Positions 11,771 to 23,778 of a stretch of 64,000 nt of DNA are shown piece after piece. Both the position numbers and the translations under genes were made by a program. The stretch is from positions 310,001 to 374,000 of the forward strand of contig VWND01000010.1 in NCBI GenBank assembly GCA_009599575.1, given 5' to 3'. This stretch comes from Blumeriella jaapii (lineage: Eukaryota; Ascomycota; Leotiomycetes; Helotiales; Drepanopezizaceae). Numbering within the stretch: position 1 is the first letter of the stretch; each line of letters begins with the position of its first letter. The notes beneath the pieces are model-generated. The model did no database searches. It had not been told where the DNA came from and saw only the letters and a list, made by a program, of their open reading frames with translations.

Positions 11771-12678
11771 GGCGAAGAAAGCGCGGAGCGAAGCGTCCAG
11801 CTGCGGTGGATGTTTGGATTCTATCTCTTTCTGTGAGAGGGGGACTCGAAGGCTTGAGGGGGGTAGAGCGGTACCAGGAGTCAAGACAGCAGAGCAGGTA
11901 TCAGTTGGCCATGGAGCTACGGAACATGTGGGGTTGCAAGTGTCGTGGACAGCATGTGTCCCTTCGAGATGTGGTTGATGCGAGGTCGAGAGTGAGACCT
12001 TGGAGATGGACGTGGTTCGACGTTGAGGAGGACGCGAGACGGGACGCGTCGTGATTGGGAAAGTGCTGTTGGTCGCGTTCTCGGCTGCAGGCAGGTGCCG
12101 GCGCCGGGCCGGTGCCGCCGAAGGTCCGAAGCGGGGCCATAAGCAAGAACACCACTCTGGTCTCAATTGCTTTGTAGTAAACCTACCAAAGATACGAGCA
12201 GTGTAATCTTTGTGAAAGGAACGTTTTGTTTCGGTGAATTCGTATCATAGATCCAGAGGAGGTATATTTCACATGGTGGTATATAATTAGGAATTAATGA
12301 TTCAGGCGGTGGAAATCCAACCACAACTCGCGTATCGAACGTTCAGAGGCCTGCAACCATGAAGAAGAAGAAGGATGGAATTGAGTGAGAAATCAGCTCA
12401 GCAAAAGTCTTCTTCCGAAGCAGAAATCCATTAATCTCCAGATGAAGTGGCTGCCTCGACCCCGTCATCGCCATCCCATTATGCAAAAGAGCAAAATGCC
12501 GCTAAGACCGAATGAGGGCATCCAAGTTGCGGCCCCAATCCAACGCACGAGAACACAAGAAAAGCTTCAATCCAAGCAATGAACCCGTCATGCTTCAAGA
12601 AGAATCGTGTATCCAGCTCCCCAACCCAACGCTCTCGTGTGATCACAATCAACGGTGCATCCTCTCCCTCCCTCTCCC
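11771..12678. other. Intergenic between CAF-1A and the poly-Arg-tail gene
   Basis: This is the 5' flank of the CAF-1A gene and the 3' flank of its left-reading neighbour. No further gene or RNA was recognised. The reading frame of CAF-1A stays open upstream to 12166, but its codons look unrelated to protein. Confidence 0.55.
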
Positions 12679-13783
12679 CTAGACTGGGTATATCCCCCTA
12701 CCCCTCTCCCTCCTCCTCCTCCTCCTCCTCCTCCTCCTCCTCCTCCTCCTCCTCCTCCTCCTCCTCCTCCTCCTCCCTCCTCCCCCCTCCCCCCAATCGC
12801 TATCGGCGTCCGGGTTCGCAATGTACAGCCGGCCCGCACTCAGGGTCATCGTCCTCTCATCGACGCTTCCCCGTCTCCGCAGCTCATCCGGGGTTCTCAC
12901 GCTCTTCTCGCGCGTGATGGTCGACTTCAGCTTGCTGCTCGCCAGCCGTCCGGCCTCCATCGCGTCCAATTCGCTCACGGCGTCGGCTCTCTCCCCACTG
13001 CTCCCGCTCCCCGCACTCCTCGTGCCGTCGTGCGGGCCATCGGCCGAGAAGAGACCCACACGGGGGTGCGTCGCGGCCACCGGCGTCTCGGCCACCTCGC
13101 CCACGTTGCCCATGGAATCTTGCCGCTCCCCTGGCGGCGAGTTCCCCGTGCTTCTCCGGCCCCCCATGCTGCCCGCTCCCGACGGTCGCGAGTAGACGAG
13201 GCCCCGGCGGCCGCTGCCCACACTGCTCCGCCCGCTGCCGGTGCGGCGATGGTACTGCCCGGCCGGCCCCGGGACCGCATCGTCGTCGTCGCTGTCCCCG
13301 TTCTCGACCTCGCTCGCGCTCAAGCGCATCGGCACGCCTCCCACCCCCCCGACCAGACCGCCGGGGCTGTAGCCCACCAAGCCCGCCTTGCCGTGATGTC
13401 GGATCTTGGCCGTGACGCCTTTGCTGCCGGCCAGGCTCGCCGAGCCGCCGTTGGACACCCGGCCTCCGGGCACCTTGCCCACGACTTCCATCGTCGCTCG
13501 GATCTTGGCGGCTTTCTGCTGCGCCAGCAGGCGCGGGTCTTCGTGCTGGGCTCGATCGCACCACACGGTGGCCTTCTGCTTCCGCATCAGCGCGACGTAG
13601 CTCCCGGGCTGCAGGCCGGCGGATCTGCTGGATGTCGAGCGTCGGAGATCCTGGGAGGTGCTGGGCCGGAAGCCCACGGGCCCGTTCCCGCTGCTCATCG
13701 TCGCAAAGGTGGCATTCGACGGGGTCCGCTGGGAGGTATAGGAATGGACCTGCATGTTGGCCGGATACTGCGGTTGCTGCGGT

Positions 13784-13818
<35 letters not shown>

Positions 13819-14019
13819 ATGTTGCGGAGGCTGCTGGTGAGAAAGCGGCTGATACGGGGGCTGCGGCGGATACTGAGAGGTGGGGAAGATCTGCGAGGAC
13901 GTCGTTCTCGTGCGGCTGTGACCGTACATGCTCGGGGCACTCATCATCTGCGGCGGTGACGGGCCCGCGGCATGTTGATAGCTCGATGGGACGGGCTTCT
14001 TCTGCACCTGGCTGCCCAT
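12679..14019 (-). CDS. Conserved fungal protein of unknown function with poly-Q and poly-Arg tracts
   Basis: A single open frame of about 446 aa from ATG 14019. I recognise the type as a widespread, uncharacterised Pezizomycotina protein, not a named family. Its conserved core reads PGSYVALMRKQKATVWCDRA then RLLAQQKAAKIRATMEVVG, later VPMRLSASEVENGDSDDDDA and DELRRRGSVDERTMTLSAGR. The N-terminal third is low-complexity with a run of 11 Gln followed by mixed Gln/Pro. Relatives, as I remember them, end near an LYIANPD-type motif. Here the frame continues through an AGG microsatellite and adds about two dozen arginines before stopping at 12679. The frame is open further upstream to a GTG (14079), so a 5' exon is possible. 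Confidence 0.72.
12710..12775 (+). repeat. (TCC)n trinucleotide microsatellite, about 22 copies
   Basis: A nearly perfect TCC/CTC repeat. On the minus strand it reads as AGG codons in frame with the upstream gene and encodes its poly-arginine tail. Imperfect C-rich sequence continues on both sides. Confidence 0.9.
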
Positions 14020-14339
14020 GGTCGGCAACGGCGACGTGAGGCAATTGTTTGGGGAGCGCCGCGGGTTCGTGAGGGCCACCGTGTGGACGGGGGCGCGCTA
14101 GGACGGTCGTCTTCGAGGCCGGCCCGGACTAGTGAGGGCGACGGCCTGCCGCTCGAGGGCCGCTCTTCGATCACGACGGCGACGTTGACGGCGTGTGGAC
14201 GTTGGCCGGCGTTGCGCGGGGGCGCTGGCGGGCGGGCGGGTGTGGAGCGTCGCTGGGGGCGCGATGGGATGGAGGGCCGCAAGTGAGGCAATCGAGGGCG
14301 CGCGGGTGTGCGGGAGTGCGGGTGTGCGGATTGATGAAG

Positions 14340-14990
14340 ATGAAGATGAAGATGTTGGGGGGGGGGGGGAAGTGAAGTGGAAGTGAAGTGAAGTGGAAGT
14401 GGAGGTGAAGTGCAAGTGGAGGTGAAGTGCAAGCGGAAAGAAGTGCAAGTGGCCGCGCCGCGAAAGTGGAAACGCCGCCGGGACGTCGGGAGTTTCCTTG
14501 TCTGTTCTCTCGAGATGCGAGATGCGATACGAGACGGCACGTGCCCCATGTGACCGCCGGATCCGTCCATTCTCGGGTCCCCGTCGAAGTCAGTTCCGTG
14601 TTGACTTTCGAGATCTGGAGATGGGTGCATACTTGGTTTTACCGTACGCACGTCCGGCAAGCATGTATGTATGTGCTGTGTGTATGTATGTACAGTATGT
14701 GTGTATATTTGTACATACTGTGTGTATGTATGTGCTGTGTGTATGTATGTATGTGTGTATATATGTATGTATGTGTGTGTGTATGTATGTATATATGTTT
14801 GTACCTATGTAACGTGTTTATGTATGTGCTGTGTGTATGTATGTACTGTGTGTATGAATATACTGTGTGTACCTATGTATGTGTATGTATGTATGTATGT
14901 ATGTACAGTCTGTATGAATATACTGTGTGTATGAATATACTGTGTGTCTGAACATACCGTGTGTATGTACACACCGTGTATACTGTGTAC
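14340..14990 (+). repeat. GAAGTG repeats followed by TGTATG/TGTGTA microsatellite
   Basis: At about 14368-14450 there are tandem variants of GAAGTGGAAGTG. At about 14662-14990 there is a long array of TGTATGTATG and TGTGTGTA words. All reading frames inside (Cys/Val/Tyr or His/Thr repeats) are products of the microsatellite. Confidence 0.85.
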
Positions 14991-16588
14991 TGTGTACGTC
15001 CCGACGCTGCTGCCGTACCCGCCATCGCATCATCTCTGGATTCTCGGATGGCGGTGGCCTGATCGTGGTGTGGACCTTCGAACGTCCAACCCGATAGTGT
15101 ACTGTGTAGACCATCGGTCGGTAGAGGCTTGCAAGAGAGTGCATGAGCACCTAACCCAACCCAACCCACCCTCACAGTCGGTCTCTTCCCGTACCGTGTA
15201 TCCATACAAGTCCTGTACGCGATACACGACGTGCTCTACCTCCTCGCACGGTACGGTACGGTATTGACAGCACGCTGCGGTAGCGTGCGAGCCATACGGA
15301 GCAGCGTGAACACGCCACGCCCATGTGCGACGGGCCCGAGCAAGGTCCACCCATCCATCCGACAACTAACTGGCAGACGCGGAGACCTGGTCGCGATATC
15401 AATCGCCTCTTGTCCACCCGCCGCGACCCTTGCCCTCCACCCACCCATCCATCCGCGCCTCCGGTCGGATCAGCCTCGTGGACCGCCCATTCCAAGACGA
15501 CCAGGCGATCATGGACGTGCAACAGCCGGGTGCGCAGTCTCGTACCGAGCGGTGCGCTGCGGTGCTGTACTTATCTATGTACCTAGGCACGCAACAGCGC
15601 GATAGTGGTACCGCACAGTACCTCTGTACAGCACAGTAGACTGGCCAGCTTTGGCACGTGTTGCAACGGTGGGATCGGGGTTGATGCCATACAGTACAGT
15701 ACTTTACAGTACAGTAAGTACCTACCTACAGTACATAGGACCGACACGCCGAGCGAGCATCCTTCCAGAGGCCATAAGCGTCTTGCGGTCTTTCCACCGA
15801 CCTGGCGATTTGCGCTCTCTCTTTTGCTCATCACCGCTAGATGACAACCAGGTCAATGTGCACTGCAAGACTGGAGAGCTGGTCACGGATAGCGTAGAGT
15901 GGTCCTCGCAATAGCCGGCTTCTACTGTACTTACTGTACGCCTCGAGGATGGCAGCAGCACCAGGTTACACGGCAAGCCCATCCGTCACGTGTGCGCTAG
16001 TCCTGGATGGGAACACTTACCCATAGTCCGCTACAGTACCACAGTCCGCTACCACAGTATGTAGCTACCAACCCTCCCGCGCAAGTGTGTAGTGCTACGA
16101 TACGGTACGGTACTGTACAATTAAGCAAGAAAGAGAAAGAGAAAGATCTGCGAGATTCCCCCAGAGCAGTCACTCGCATCATCTACTCACAAGTGCACGT
16201 GTTCCTGGAACCCGCAATGCCCAGTACCTACCTATATACATATGTGTACAAACATATACACACATTAAGCATTTCTTGATCACAACTTCGGAAGACGCTA
16301 TGCTACTGTACTGTACAGTCCCAGAGCAGAGAATTTTTCGGTTTCGGCATACGTACGTACAGTACGTACGTGTACGCCTCTGAGCATGTTACCTAGCGAT
16401 AACATGCTCGTGTCCGATGGGCTCGTATCCGGACCGTGGACGCGAGCACGGCCAGGGTCATCGATGTTGGCCAACACCCGTCGGGGGGGGGGGGGGGTCA
16501 GGGAATCTTTCTCCTACATATGTACAGTACTATACTATACATACATACGACCCAAATCGCCCATGTCCCTTTTGCTCACGAAAGCAAC

Positions 16589-16619
<31 letters not shown>

Positions 16620-16940
16620 GGGTTCAAATGATACAGTACAAACTCAACTGAACCGCGCACCCGCACCAAAACCCATGGTTGCCATCGGTTGGGCATCGCT
16701 CCTATGGAAAGGGAGACCAACGATACCTACAGCACAATACATCAAAAGGAGGTACATGATGATCTGAGGGTTGGGGGTGACACGGGGGATTCCCTTGTGA
16801 GGCCTGCTCGCTAAGCGAGACGAGCGTGTGAGGGAGTTGCTTGTTTGTGTACAGACGAGACCTCTTGGTGGAAGGGTCACGCGAACATGGTTCGAATCAG
16901 TTTGGACTTGGTCGATCGTGATGTGCGAAAGAAAAGTCTT
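14991..16940. other. Gene-free region rich in TACTGTAC/TACAGTA words
   Basis: No gene was recognised. The stretch carries many GTACTGTAC, ACAGTACAGTA and CACAGTACC words (15600-15740, 15920-16110, 16300-16370, 16515-16540), runs of ATCCATCC-type sequence (15345-15460), CGTACGTACAGTACGTACG near 16350-16370, and 14 Gs at about 16484-16497. Confidence 0.6.
16589..16617 (+). repeat. Run of about 29 adenines
   Basis: A long A homopolymer in gene-free sequence. It could be the trace of a retroposed poly(A) tail, but no element or gene-like sequence with target-site duplication was recognised beside it. Confidence 0.85.
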
Positions 16941-16949
16941 GTTTTTTCC

Positions 16950-17500
16950 GCGATTGATCTATGGTATGGTGAAGATTCGATCAACGTGGCCGGCACGATG
17001 ATTCGGCTGTCAACGGTAACGATGATTTCCTTCTCACACATGTCCTTGCCAAGCGCAAATCCCGTGTAGGCGTGGTACTGTAGTAATAGCCATGGTGACG
17101 CTCGAACAGCGTGCCTCTCTTCAACAGCGGCGCCTGGATCTGTTGGCGATCAAGATGGAAAGACAACGGGAATGTCTGGATCAGGGGTGACTGAATGACA
17201 ACACGGTCGACCTCAAGCTTTCTACAGCGATCAAAACTCTTCTTGTTATGGACAAGGATAGCAAAGCGAGCCGTTGTCTCGTTCTCTGCGGCTTCGTCGA
17301 GGCGTTCCGGGAACTGGTCGGCCCACGATGTACGACCTCGTTCATCTTCTTTCTGGTCGAGGTTTTTGAGATCACCCTCCATACCGGCGTTTGCAAGCCC
17401 AGCCTTGGCGCCGTTGGAGTAGATACAGGTGGAGCTACAGCTACCGCGGGTGTGAGGGTCTCAGAGCCCACGGGGACTGGAGGTGATCCGCGCTCGGTGT
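16950..17500 (-). pseudogene. Decayed N-terminal fragment of a DUF7025-type AAA+ ATPase
   Basis: The frame from about 17440 down to 17085 contains NLDQKEDERGRTSWADQF and TARFAILVHNKKSFDRCRKL followed by EVDRVVIQSPLI. This resembles the N-terminal DUF7025 region of large fungal AAA ATPases, where similar text precedes a PF.P.xHRW box. Here that box is broken (FERHHG), and a single-base change of frame restores WLLLQYHAYTGFALGKDM then EKEIIVTVDSRIIV (about 17092-16985), again like the family. No Walker A or B motif follows, so the ATPase part is missing. The fragment is therefore truncated and frameshifted. Family membership is recalled from motif resemblance, not a search. Confidence 0.55.
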
Positions 17501-17838
17501 CATTGCGATGTTGTTTGATGGGGTGGTGAGATGGAATGAGTTTGATGAGGTGATGAGATGGAATGAGACAAGAAAGATCAACAAGATCGCGATAGCATGA
17601 GGTTGTATATAGTCGCGTGGTCGCGCAGTCGAGTAGTCCCGGGGCGGAAGAACCTTGGGAGCGGAAAAACCTCGGCTTCTCGCACGTGACTCTGGTGTCA
17701 CACCAAGACCATTAGCGCCATTTCCTTCTCGACCTTCAGCGCGACCGCGTTTCGCCACACTTCGACCTCCAACTCACCTTGCCATCGACAACAACTCACT
17801 CTTTCAGCGCTGCGACTGCGCAGCATCATGAGGATACC

Positions 17839-20800
17839 ATGTTCCGATCTGTTCGTGCCGCAGAGATGGCAGCTCCCGAGGGCCCGACGACCGAGTGGGA
17901 CACGCAAACCTGTGAGATGATGAGCGCTGAATTGCTCCCAGTAAGTCTGATGGGGACATGCATGCGCATCATGCAAGCATACAGTACATCCCCTCCCCTC
18001 TTGGCCCTCCGCCCGCCACGTGCAAGGGACTCGGGAGCACTCAACTCACCCACTGACCACCCGCGTAGAGCAGCCCGGCCCCGGCGCCACAGATGACCAC
18101 GCCAACGGCCCAAGTCGCGTCCCCCCACGCGAACAATTTCAACGCCAACCAGGCCCGTGTTTCTGCTCCGCTTCCGACACCTGCTCGGCACGAACAACCC
18201 CAGGCTGCGAGTGGAGGTGCAGTTGATGCTGAAGCTGAAGCGGATGCTGATGCTGGTGCTGGTGCACACGGAAGGTGGGATGTCCATGGGAGCAGCAAAA
18301 GCAATGAGGATACCCGCCAGTCGCAATTCAACCGAGAAATCCAGCCTCTAGCGACTGCGACTCCGCTCCCCCTCCCGCCGGAGACCGAGTCTTCACGCGA
18401 CATCAAACACAGATCTCGCCCGTGTACCGCAGAAAAGCAAGACGCCAAATCGCCTGGGTTGAACGGAAAGCCCCGAGTCAAGCGAGCCAAGATGGATGAC
18501 CTGACCCAGAAGTCCTCGATGTCCTTGACGCAGGAGAACCCCGACTGGGTCAACGAGCCGTACAATCTGCATCCGTCGTTTTTGGAGGTCCATCCCTCTG
18601 CTAGCACACCGGAGGACGAAGACCCTCCTGCGCCAGCTCCAGGACCTTATGGCGTAGTCAATGGCACCACTGCGCGGACGCAATCGACCGCCTTCACATA
18701 CGAGGAGAATGATACGGGACACATCAATTTGGCCTTCAACCTCGAACCCGAAGCGGCAGATGCAGATGACGCAGAGTCAGAGGAGCCGTCTCAGGACGCT
18801 TCATTTACTGTGGCGCCGGCCTTGCAACACAGTAGTCATTCCTACGAACCGAGAACTCCCGCGCCCCCGGTCAATCCGTTCTTACAGAAAGGCAGCGTAA
18901 TGAAGGGTGCCGAACTATTTGGTGCCACTCAACCGTCCTCGATTGGTCGCCATGTAGCCAGCCCCATCTCTTCCCGCCCCTCTCCCGACGTGTACAATGG
19001 CTTCAGTTCTCCGCCGAAGCGGCAGGCGTTTATATCTTCGTCCCCGTTAGCAAGACGGCCAGATCTGGACCTCCCTGAGCAGGAATCCGAAGCCAACGAG
19101 TCAACGCCTTTACAATCATCAGTACGGAACACTCTAGGCCGGTCATTGTCTGCCGGTAACAGCGCTCAAATCGCGCAGTCTCTCGATGCCGTGTTGCGGA
19201 AGAAGCGGCAGAACACGGAACCCCGCGCCTACGTGTCGATGAAAGAGAGTCAAGAGAAGAGGCAGAGGAGGCGGCCAGTCAGCGAACCCTCAGAGAGTGA
19301 TGATTCCGATGATGACATTCAAAGCCGTGTTCAACAGAAGAAACGTGACCGAAAGGTAATGCAAGAGCTTGCTAAGGTCGGAGTCAGCCGAAAGCGGATG
19401 CCATCGACAGCACCCCGATCCTCTGTACCGCGATCCTCCAACACGCCTGCAATTGAAGTCCCCTCAACTGGGCGGAGACGAAGTGTCCAGGAGGAGTATA
19501 TTGCACAGTGCAGTGGATTCGATGCGAGAGATACACAACAAGACGACGTAATCGCAGATTCCCAGGCCAATATCAATGTTGATTCGCCCACCCACCAGTC
19601 TACGCCGCAAGCTATGGAGCTACCTAAATTGCTTGCACCAGGAAAGAACGACTTGAAAGATGAGCCAATCCATGCAGACGACGAAGAGACCGAGGATGAG
19701 GCCGAAAATGAAGAGGAGGACTCGAGCGGAAAGGCGCCAGCAGAGGTTGACCATAACATTCACCCAGAAGTTTCGTCGAATCCTGAGATGATTGCGTCGG
19801 GACGCAGCTTACCATTGCACGAAGTTTTTGCTGCGCATCGAAACCATGTACAAACCCCCACAAGAGACAATCCCGAAACGGTTCCAGAGACCTCCCCTTT
19901 AGAAGAACGACTTCGTCCAATGGGCGAGATTGCGACTATTTCCTTCGATCGCCAGGATTCTGCGATGGATAATCTGCCAGGCTTTACCCAAGATGACGAA
20001 TTCAACATGGCCATGCAGATCAAGACATCACCAAACCCATTCCGTTCTAGAAGCTCGAGTTTCAGAAGACACGCCTCATCGAACGTGTCCAAGGGTGTAG
20101 GCAGTCCCGTTGCTCGTCAGGTCGCTTCAAACATAAGTTCTTCCGCGCTTTCCAGTCTTGCCAGCAGCCCAGCAGATCCTGCGGATATTGCGATGCACGA
20201 AGAGACACCGATCCGTGAGGGGCCAATAGACATCGAGCAACGTACGGATACTGGACCACCCAGAGCGCACAAACATCACGCGGGTACTGATCATGCCGCC
20301 AAAGACAAAGCTGCCACTGCCACTCCTGGACAAGAATCGACGAACACAGATCAAGCATCTGAGACGGCCCGCGAGGTGCCAGCTGAAGGTAGTTTGGATG
20401 CTACCCCACAGCCGGAAGTAACGATTGACCAGGAGCAAGGCCTTGCAGACGTGGAGGTCCAAAATGAAGCCGTTAGCAAAGACACAGAACCCCCAGAGAC
20501 GCCCATCGCAGATGCATCGGCTGCAGAAACGCTATCCAAAACAGCATTTCCAACACCCAGAAAAGGTCTAAAGACTTACAGCAACGCCAAAGCTGCCCGA
20601 GGCTCCAAACGTTTAGGCATTGGTAGTCTTGCTGCTGCTACAAATTCCTCCGACTCGACGCCCTATACCTCCTCTCGGACAGTCAAGGCCACGCCAAAAG
20701 CCCAAGCTGTTGCGACTGCAACACCAATTTCCATGCCGCGAGCTACGCCCCGTACAACACCACGTGTGGGAGTTACAGATTCGTCGACTGAGAAGTCTGC

Positions 20801-21848
20801 CGTTAGGTCTACCGCAAAACCACCCCCTATTTCTACCAAGGGTCCGGCGGCTCCGCAACCTGCCAAACGCGCCGCAAGTCGGAGGTCAGGTGCAACAGTC
20901 GTGCTAGAGCATGGTTCAACGACTCGGTCATCCCGGCGACAATCAACAGCGAATTTGAAAGATTCTAGTCCCGACCCCCTCGCGCTCCCCTCGCCCATCA
21001 CTGCAACGAGAAGCGCTCCTGGCTTGTTCGGCAATATGACATTCGCAGTATCTTACGTTGCGCATGAACGCGAGAAGAATGAAGCAACGAAGTTGATATA
21101 TGAAAATGGCGGACGTATCTTGCCCGACGGTTTCGACAGTCTTTTTGAGTCGCCAAAGTCGGGGTCTGGCGACGATAGCGATATGACGCTGTCTCCATCA
21201 GCGAAGTCGACTGGCTTCGTCGCCTTGATCGCGGACGAGCATTCGAGGAAGGCAAAATACATGCAGGCCCTCGCGTTAGGCCTGCCATGTATATCCGGTC
21301 ACTGGCTCACAGCTTGCGTTCACAAGTTCGCTCTTGTCGATTGGTCCCCGTATTTGCTCTGCGCTGGTCAATCCGCGGTTCTCGGCAACGCACACAAAAG
21401 CCGAGTTCTTCAGCCATATCCGGCTGCGGACGCCTCGTTCAGGGAAGTATTTGCCAAGCGGGAAAAGCTGCTTGAAGGCAGATCCGTGCTTCTGATCACC
21501 GCTAAGGGAAAGCACGAAAAGAGAAAGGCATATTCGTTCTTGGCCCGTGCTTTAGGACCAGCACGCATAGGCCAAGTTTCGGACTATCAAGAGGCGCGGA
21601 AGAAGTTATTTGAGGGCCAAGACGGACACGAACGCGAGTGGGATATGCTGTATGTTGATACTCACGAGAAAGTGGCCGAGGCGGCTGTTTTTGGCACGCC
21701 CACAGTCTCGAGCAGCGCGCCGAGGAAGAGGAAGAGAGGGGCAGTGCCTGCTGTGGCAGATGACTCGCCAGCACCCAAGAAAATCCGAATCATCTCCGAC
21801 GAGACGATGATTCAAAGCTTGATTTTGGGTCAACTGCTCGATAATTGA
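17839..21848 (+). CDS. DNA-damage checkpoint mediator, Rad9/Crb2/53BP1-like
   Basis: Two exons (17839-17940; 18069-21848; donor GTAAGT) give about 1293 aa. Such mediators bind marked chromatin and pass the signal from Mec1/ATR to the effector kinases. The last ~270 residues carry tandem BRCT repeats: GLFGNMTFAVSYVAHEREKN, then GFVALIADEHSRKAKYMQAL and the typical LGLPCISGHWLTACV stretch with its conserved Trp, and a second repeat from LLEGRSVLLITAKG. The long N-terminal part is disordered, Ser/Thr/Pro-rich and contains many SQ/TQ and S/T-P sites, including a TVPETSP element. A Tudor domain, present in Crb2 and 53BP1, was not obvious by eye. A basic PRKRKRG segment near the end may be a nuclear signal. 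Intact; convergent with the histidine-kinase gene. Confidence 0.88.
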
Positions 21849-22584
21849 AGCGAGAAGGGAGAGAAGGCACGGGTGTAAAATGTTTGTATCTATACTTTGA
21901 CGGAACAGCATGGCGCGGCACGGAATGGGATGGGAGGTATGGATGATTTTTGGAGCATGGCGTGGCGCAACGGAAGGGCGCATACCTGGGTATCTTCGGA
22001 TGGAGGCGTACTATTTTCCTCATCATAATCGCTGCTGGGTTTCGGGGATTTCGCATCTCTGGTAAGAGACCGGGCTATGCCAACACGGGTGGACAGGATT
22101 CGCTACCTTGTGTCTCTATCTTGTTGGCTGGTGGTGGCACGTAGAGGCCTTCTGGATTACTGATCGCGCAGCTTTGGCCCGATCAATAGGCGTCTAATAG
22201 AAACGAACGTGTTTCGTTCATTCAGTGAAACGAGATTCGAGAGTAACATAGTGAGTGTGTGGCTCTACACAAAGCCATACACCCCCAGATTCAGAACCGA
22301 ACCTGTCCATATCTCCACCTACCATATCATACCTGAAGTACTACTACCTACTTACCTCTCTTGTTTCTGCAAGGTCTCGTCCCTACCCTACTCTACTCTA
22401 ATACTGCACAGCACAGCACAGCACAGTCCTTACTTACTTACTTACTTACTTTCTAGGATAGATAAATAAACAATGCGTGCCACGAATCAAGGCGTCAGTC
22501 AGTCAAGGTTTGTCGCTCGAGAGTGCCTCAGAGAGAAGAAGACCGCCACCCACCATCTATCATCCACCCTCCACCCTCTGCCCT
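21849..22584. other. Intergenic, no gene seen
   Basis: 3' flank of the checkpoint gene, a short GGCACGG/TGGCGCG-rich stretch and ACTTACTTACTT repeats (22428-22452). Nothing coding was supported. Confidence 0.6.
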
Positions 22585-23020
22585 GCCCTTCCCTTCCCTT
22601 CTTCCCTTCTTTCCCTTCTTCCCTTCTTCCCTTCTTCCCTTCTTCCCTTCTTCCCCTTCCTCCCTTCCTTCCCTTCTTCCCTTCTTCCCTTCTCTTCCCT
22701 TCCCTTCTTCCCTTCTTCCCTTTTTCTTCCCTTCTTTCCCTTTCTTCTCCTTCTTCCCTTCTTCCCTTCTTCCCTTTTCCCTTCCTTCTTCTTCCCTTCT
22801 TCTCCCTTCTTCCTTCTTCTTCCCTTCTTCCCTTCTTCCCTTCGACTCCCCTATACCTTCCCTTCTTCCCTTCTTCCCTTCTTTTACCCTTCTTCTTCCT
22901 TCTTCCCTTCTTCCCTTCTTTATGGGTCCCTTCCCTTCTTCCCTTCTTCCCTTCTTCCCTTTTTCCCTTCCCCCTCTCTTCCCTTCTTCCCTTCCCCCCC
23001 CTCTTCCTCCCTTTTGTCTT
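22585..23020 (+). repeat. ~430-bp pyrimidine tract of CCCTTCTT-type repeats
   Basis: An almost pure C/T strand made of variants of CCCTTCTT and CCTTCC, broken by only a few purines. All three plus-strand frames are open and give Phe/Pro/Ser/Leu repeats (frames ending at 23066, 23151 and 23197), which is expected of such a tract and is no evidence for a protein. Polypurine-polypyrimidine mirror repeats of this size can form triplex DNA. Confidence 0.9.
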
Positions 23021-23778
23021 TCTGTCTTTCTGTCTTTACGGACTGGGCTGGGCTGGGTTGGGCTAGGCTGGCTGTATGCTTTCCGGGAAAAACCCCCCTT
23101 TTCTTATTTTCTTCTCCTGTCCACTTTTTCATTCCTTGGGTTTCTGTATAGGATTTTTTTTTGGAACACCAGTATTGTATGTACAGTAAGTAAGTAAGTA
23201 AGTAAGTCAGTAAGTAAGTAAATAAGTAGTAGTACGGCTTTTCCGGAATGGTGTCTGTTCCAGAAGGAGGAAGGGTCTGGTCTGGCTTGAGCAAGTGCGT
23301 GCGTGATAAAGCTTTGTGTTTCCGCTTGAGCGGAGAAGTCTCGTCGTTTACGTTACGTTAGATCGTTGCGTTTGTACGGTACTTGCTGGATTTCCTACAT
23401 CCCTCTCTACCCTCCCCCCTCCTACCCCCCCCCATCTTGACTCACAACTGGAGACTACTTACGGCTCGTACCCTCTTCCAAAGATCGATAGATACAACGT
23501 CTCAAGGATCACCCGCCGGAGGGAGCACTACTAGATAGCAGGCGCAACGTCTTACGTTTATAACGTGCGTGTTAAGAATTGCACGTATGCAATGGGTATC
23601 TACAGTGAGCAAACAACAATCGCTTCGAAGCTTTCAAATCGAGCCCGCTAAAGCCATTCCAACCGACGCCCATACCATGTATCCATCCACCTATGCGTTT
23701 ATGATTCAATCCAAATAATTCATTATACAGGCGCCAGAGTACCCCCCAAACGCCATTCCAAAAAAGGTAAGACCCCGT
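23021..23778. other. Intergenic with TAAG repeats
   Basis: Contains GGGCTGGGCT-type repeats (23045-23072) and a GTAAGTAAG array (23183-23228). No gene recognised. It leads into the 3' end of the histidine-kinase gene. Confidence 0.6.

Noticed and set aside
10209..11978. Long plus-strand Ser/Leu-rich frames
   Set aside because: Mirror frames of the charged CAF-1A coding strand.
12655..13959. 434-codon plus-strand frame
   Set aside because: Antisense shadow of the conserved minus-strand gene; starts in the TCC repeat as poly-Pro.
14427..15150. Cys/Val/Tyr-rich frames on plus and His/Thr-rich frames on minus
   Set aside because: Products of the TGTATG microsatellite, not proteins.
16885..16900. 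GGTTCGAATC, a tRNA B-box-like word
   Set aside because: No matching A box, acceptor stem or anticodon arm around it.
17839..21848. Crb2-like gene forming a functional cluster with CAF-1A and SLX1
   Set aside because: The genes are tens of kb apart, in different orientations, with unrelated genes between; co-location looks incidental.
22473..23197. Three over 190-codon Phe/Pro/Ser-rich frames
   Set aside because: All three frames of a pyrimidine repeat are open; composition explains them fully.
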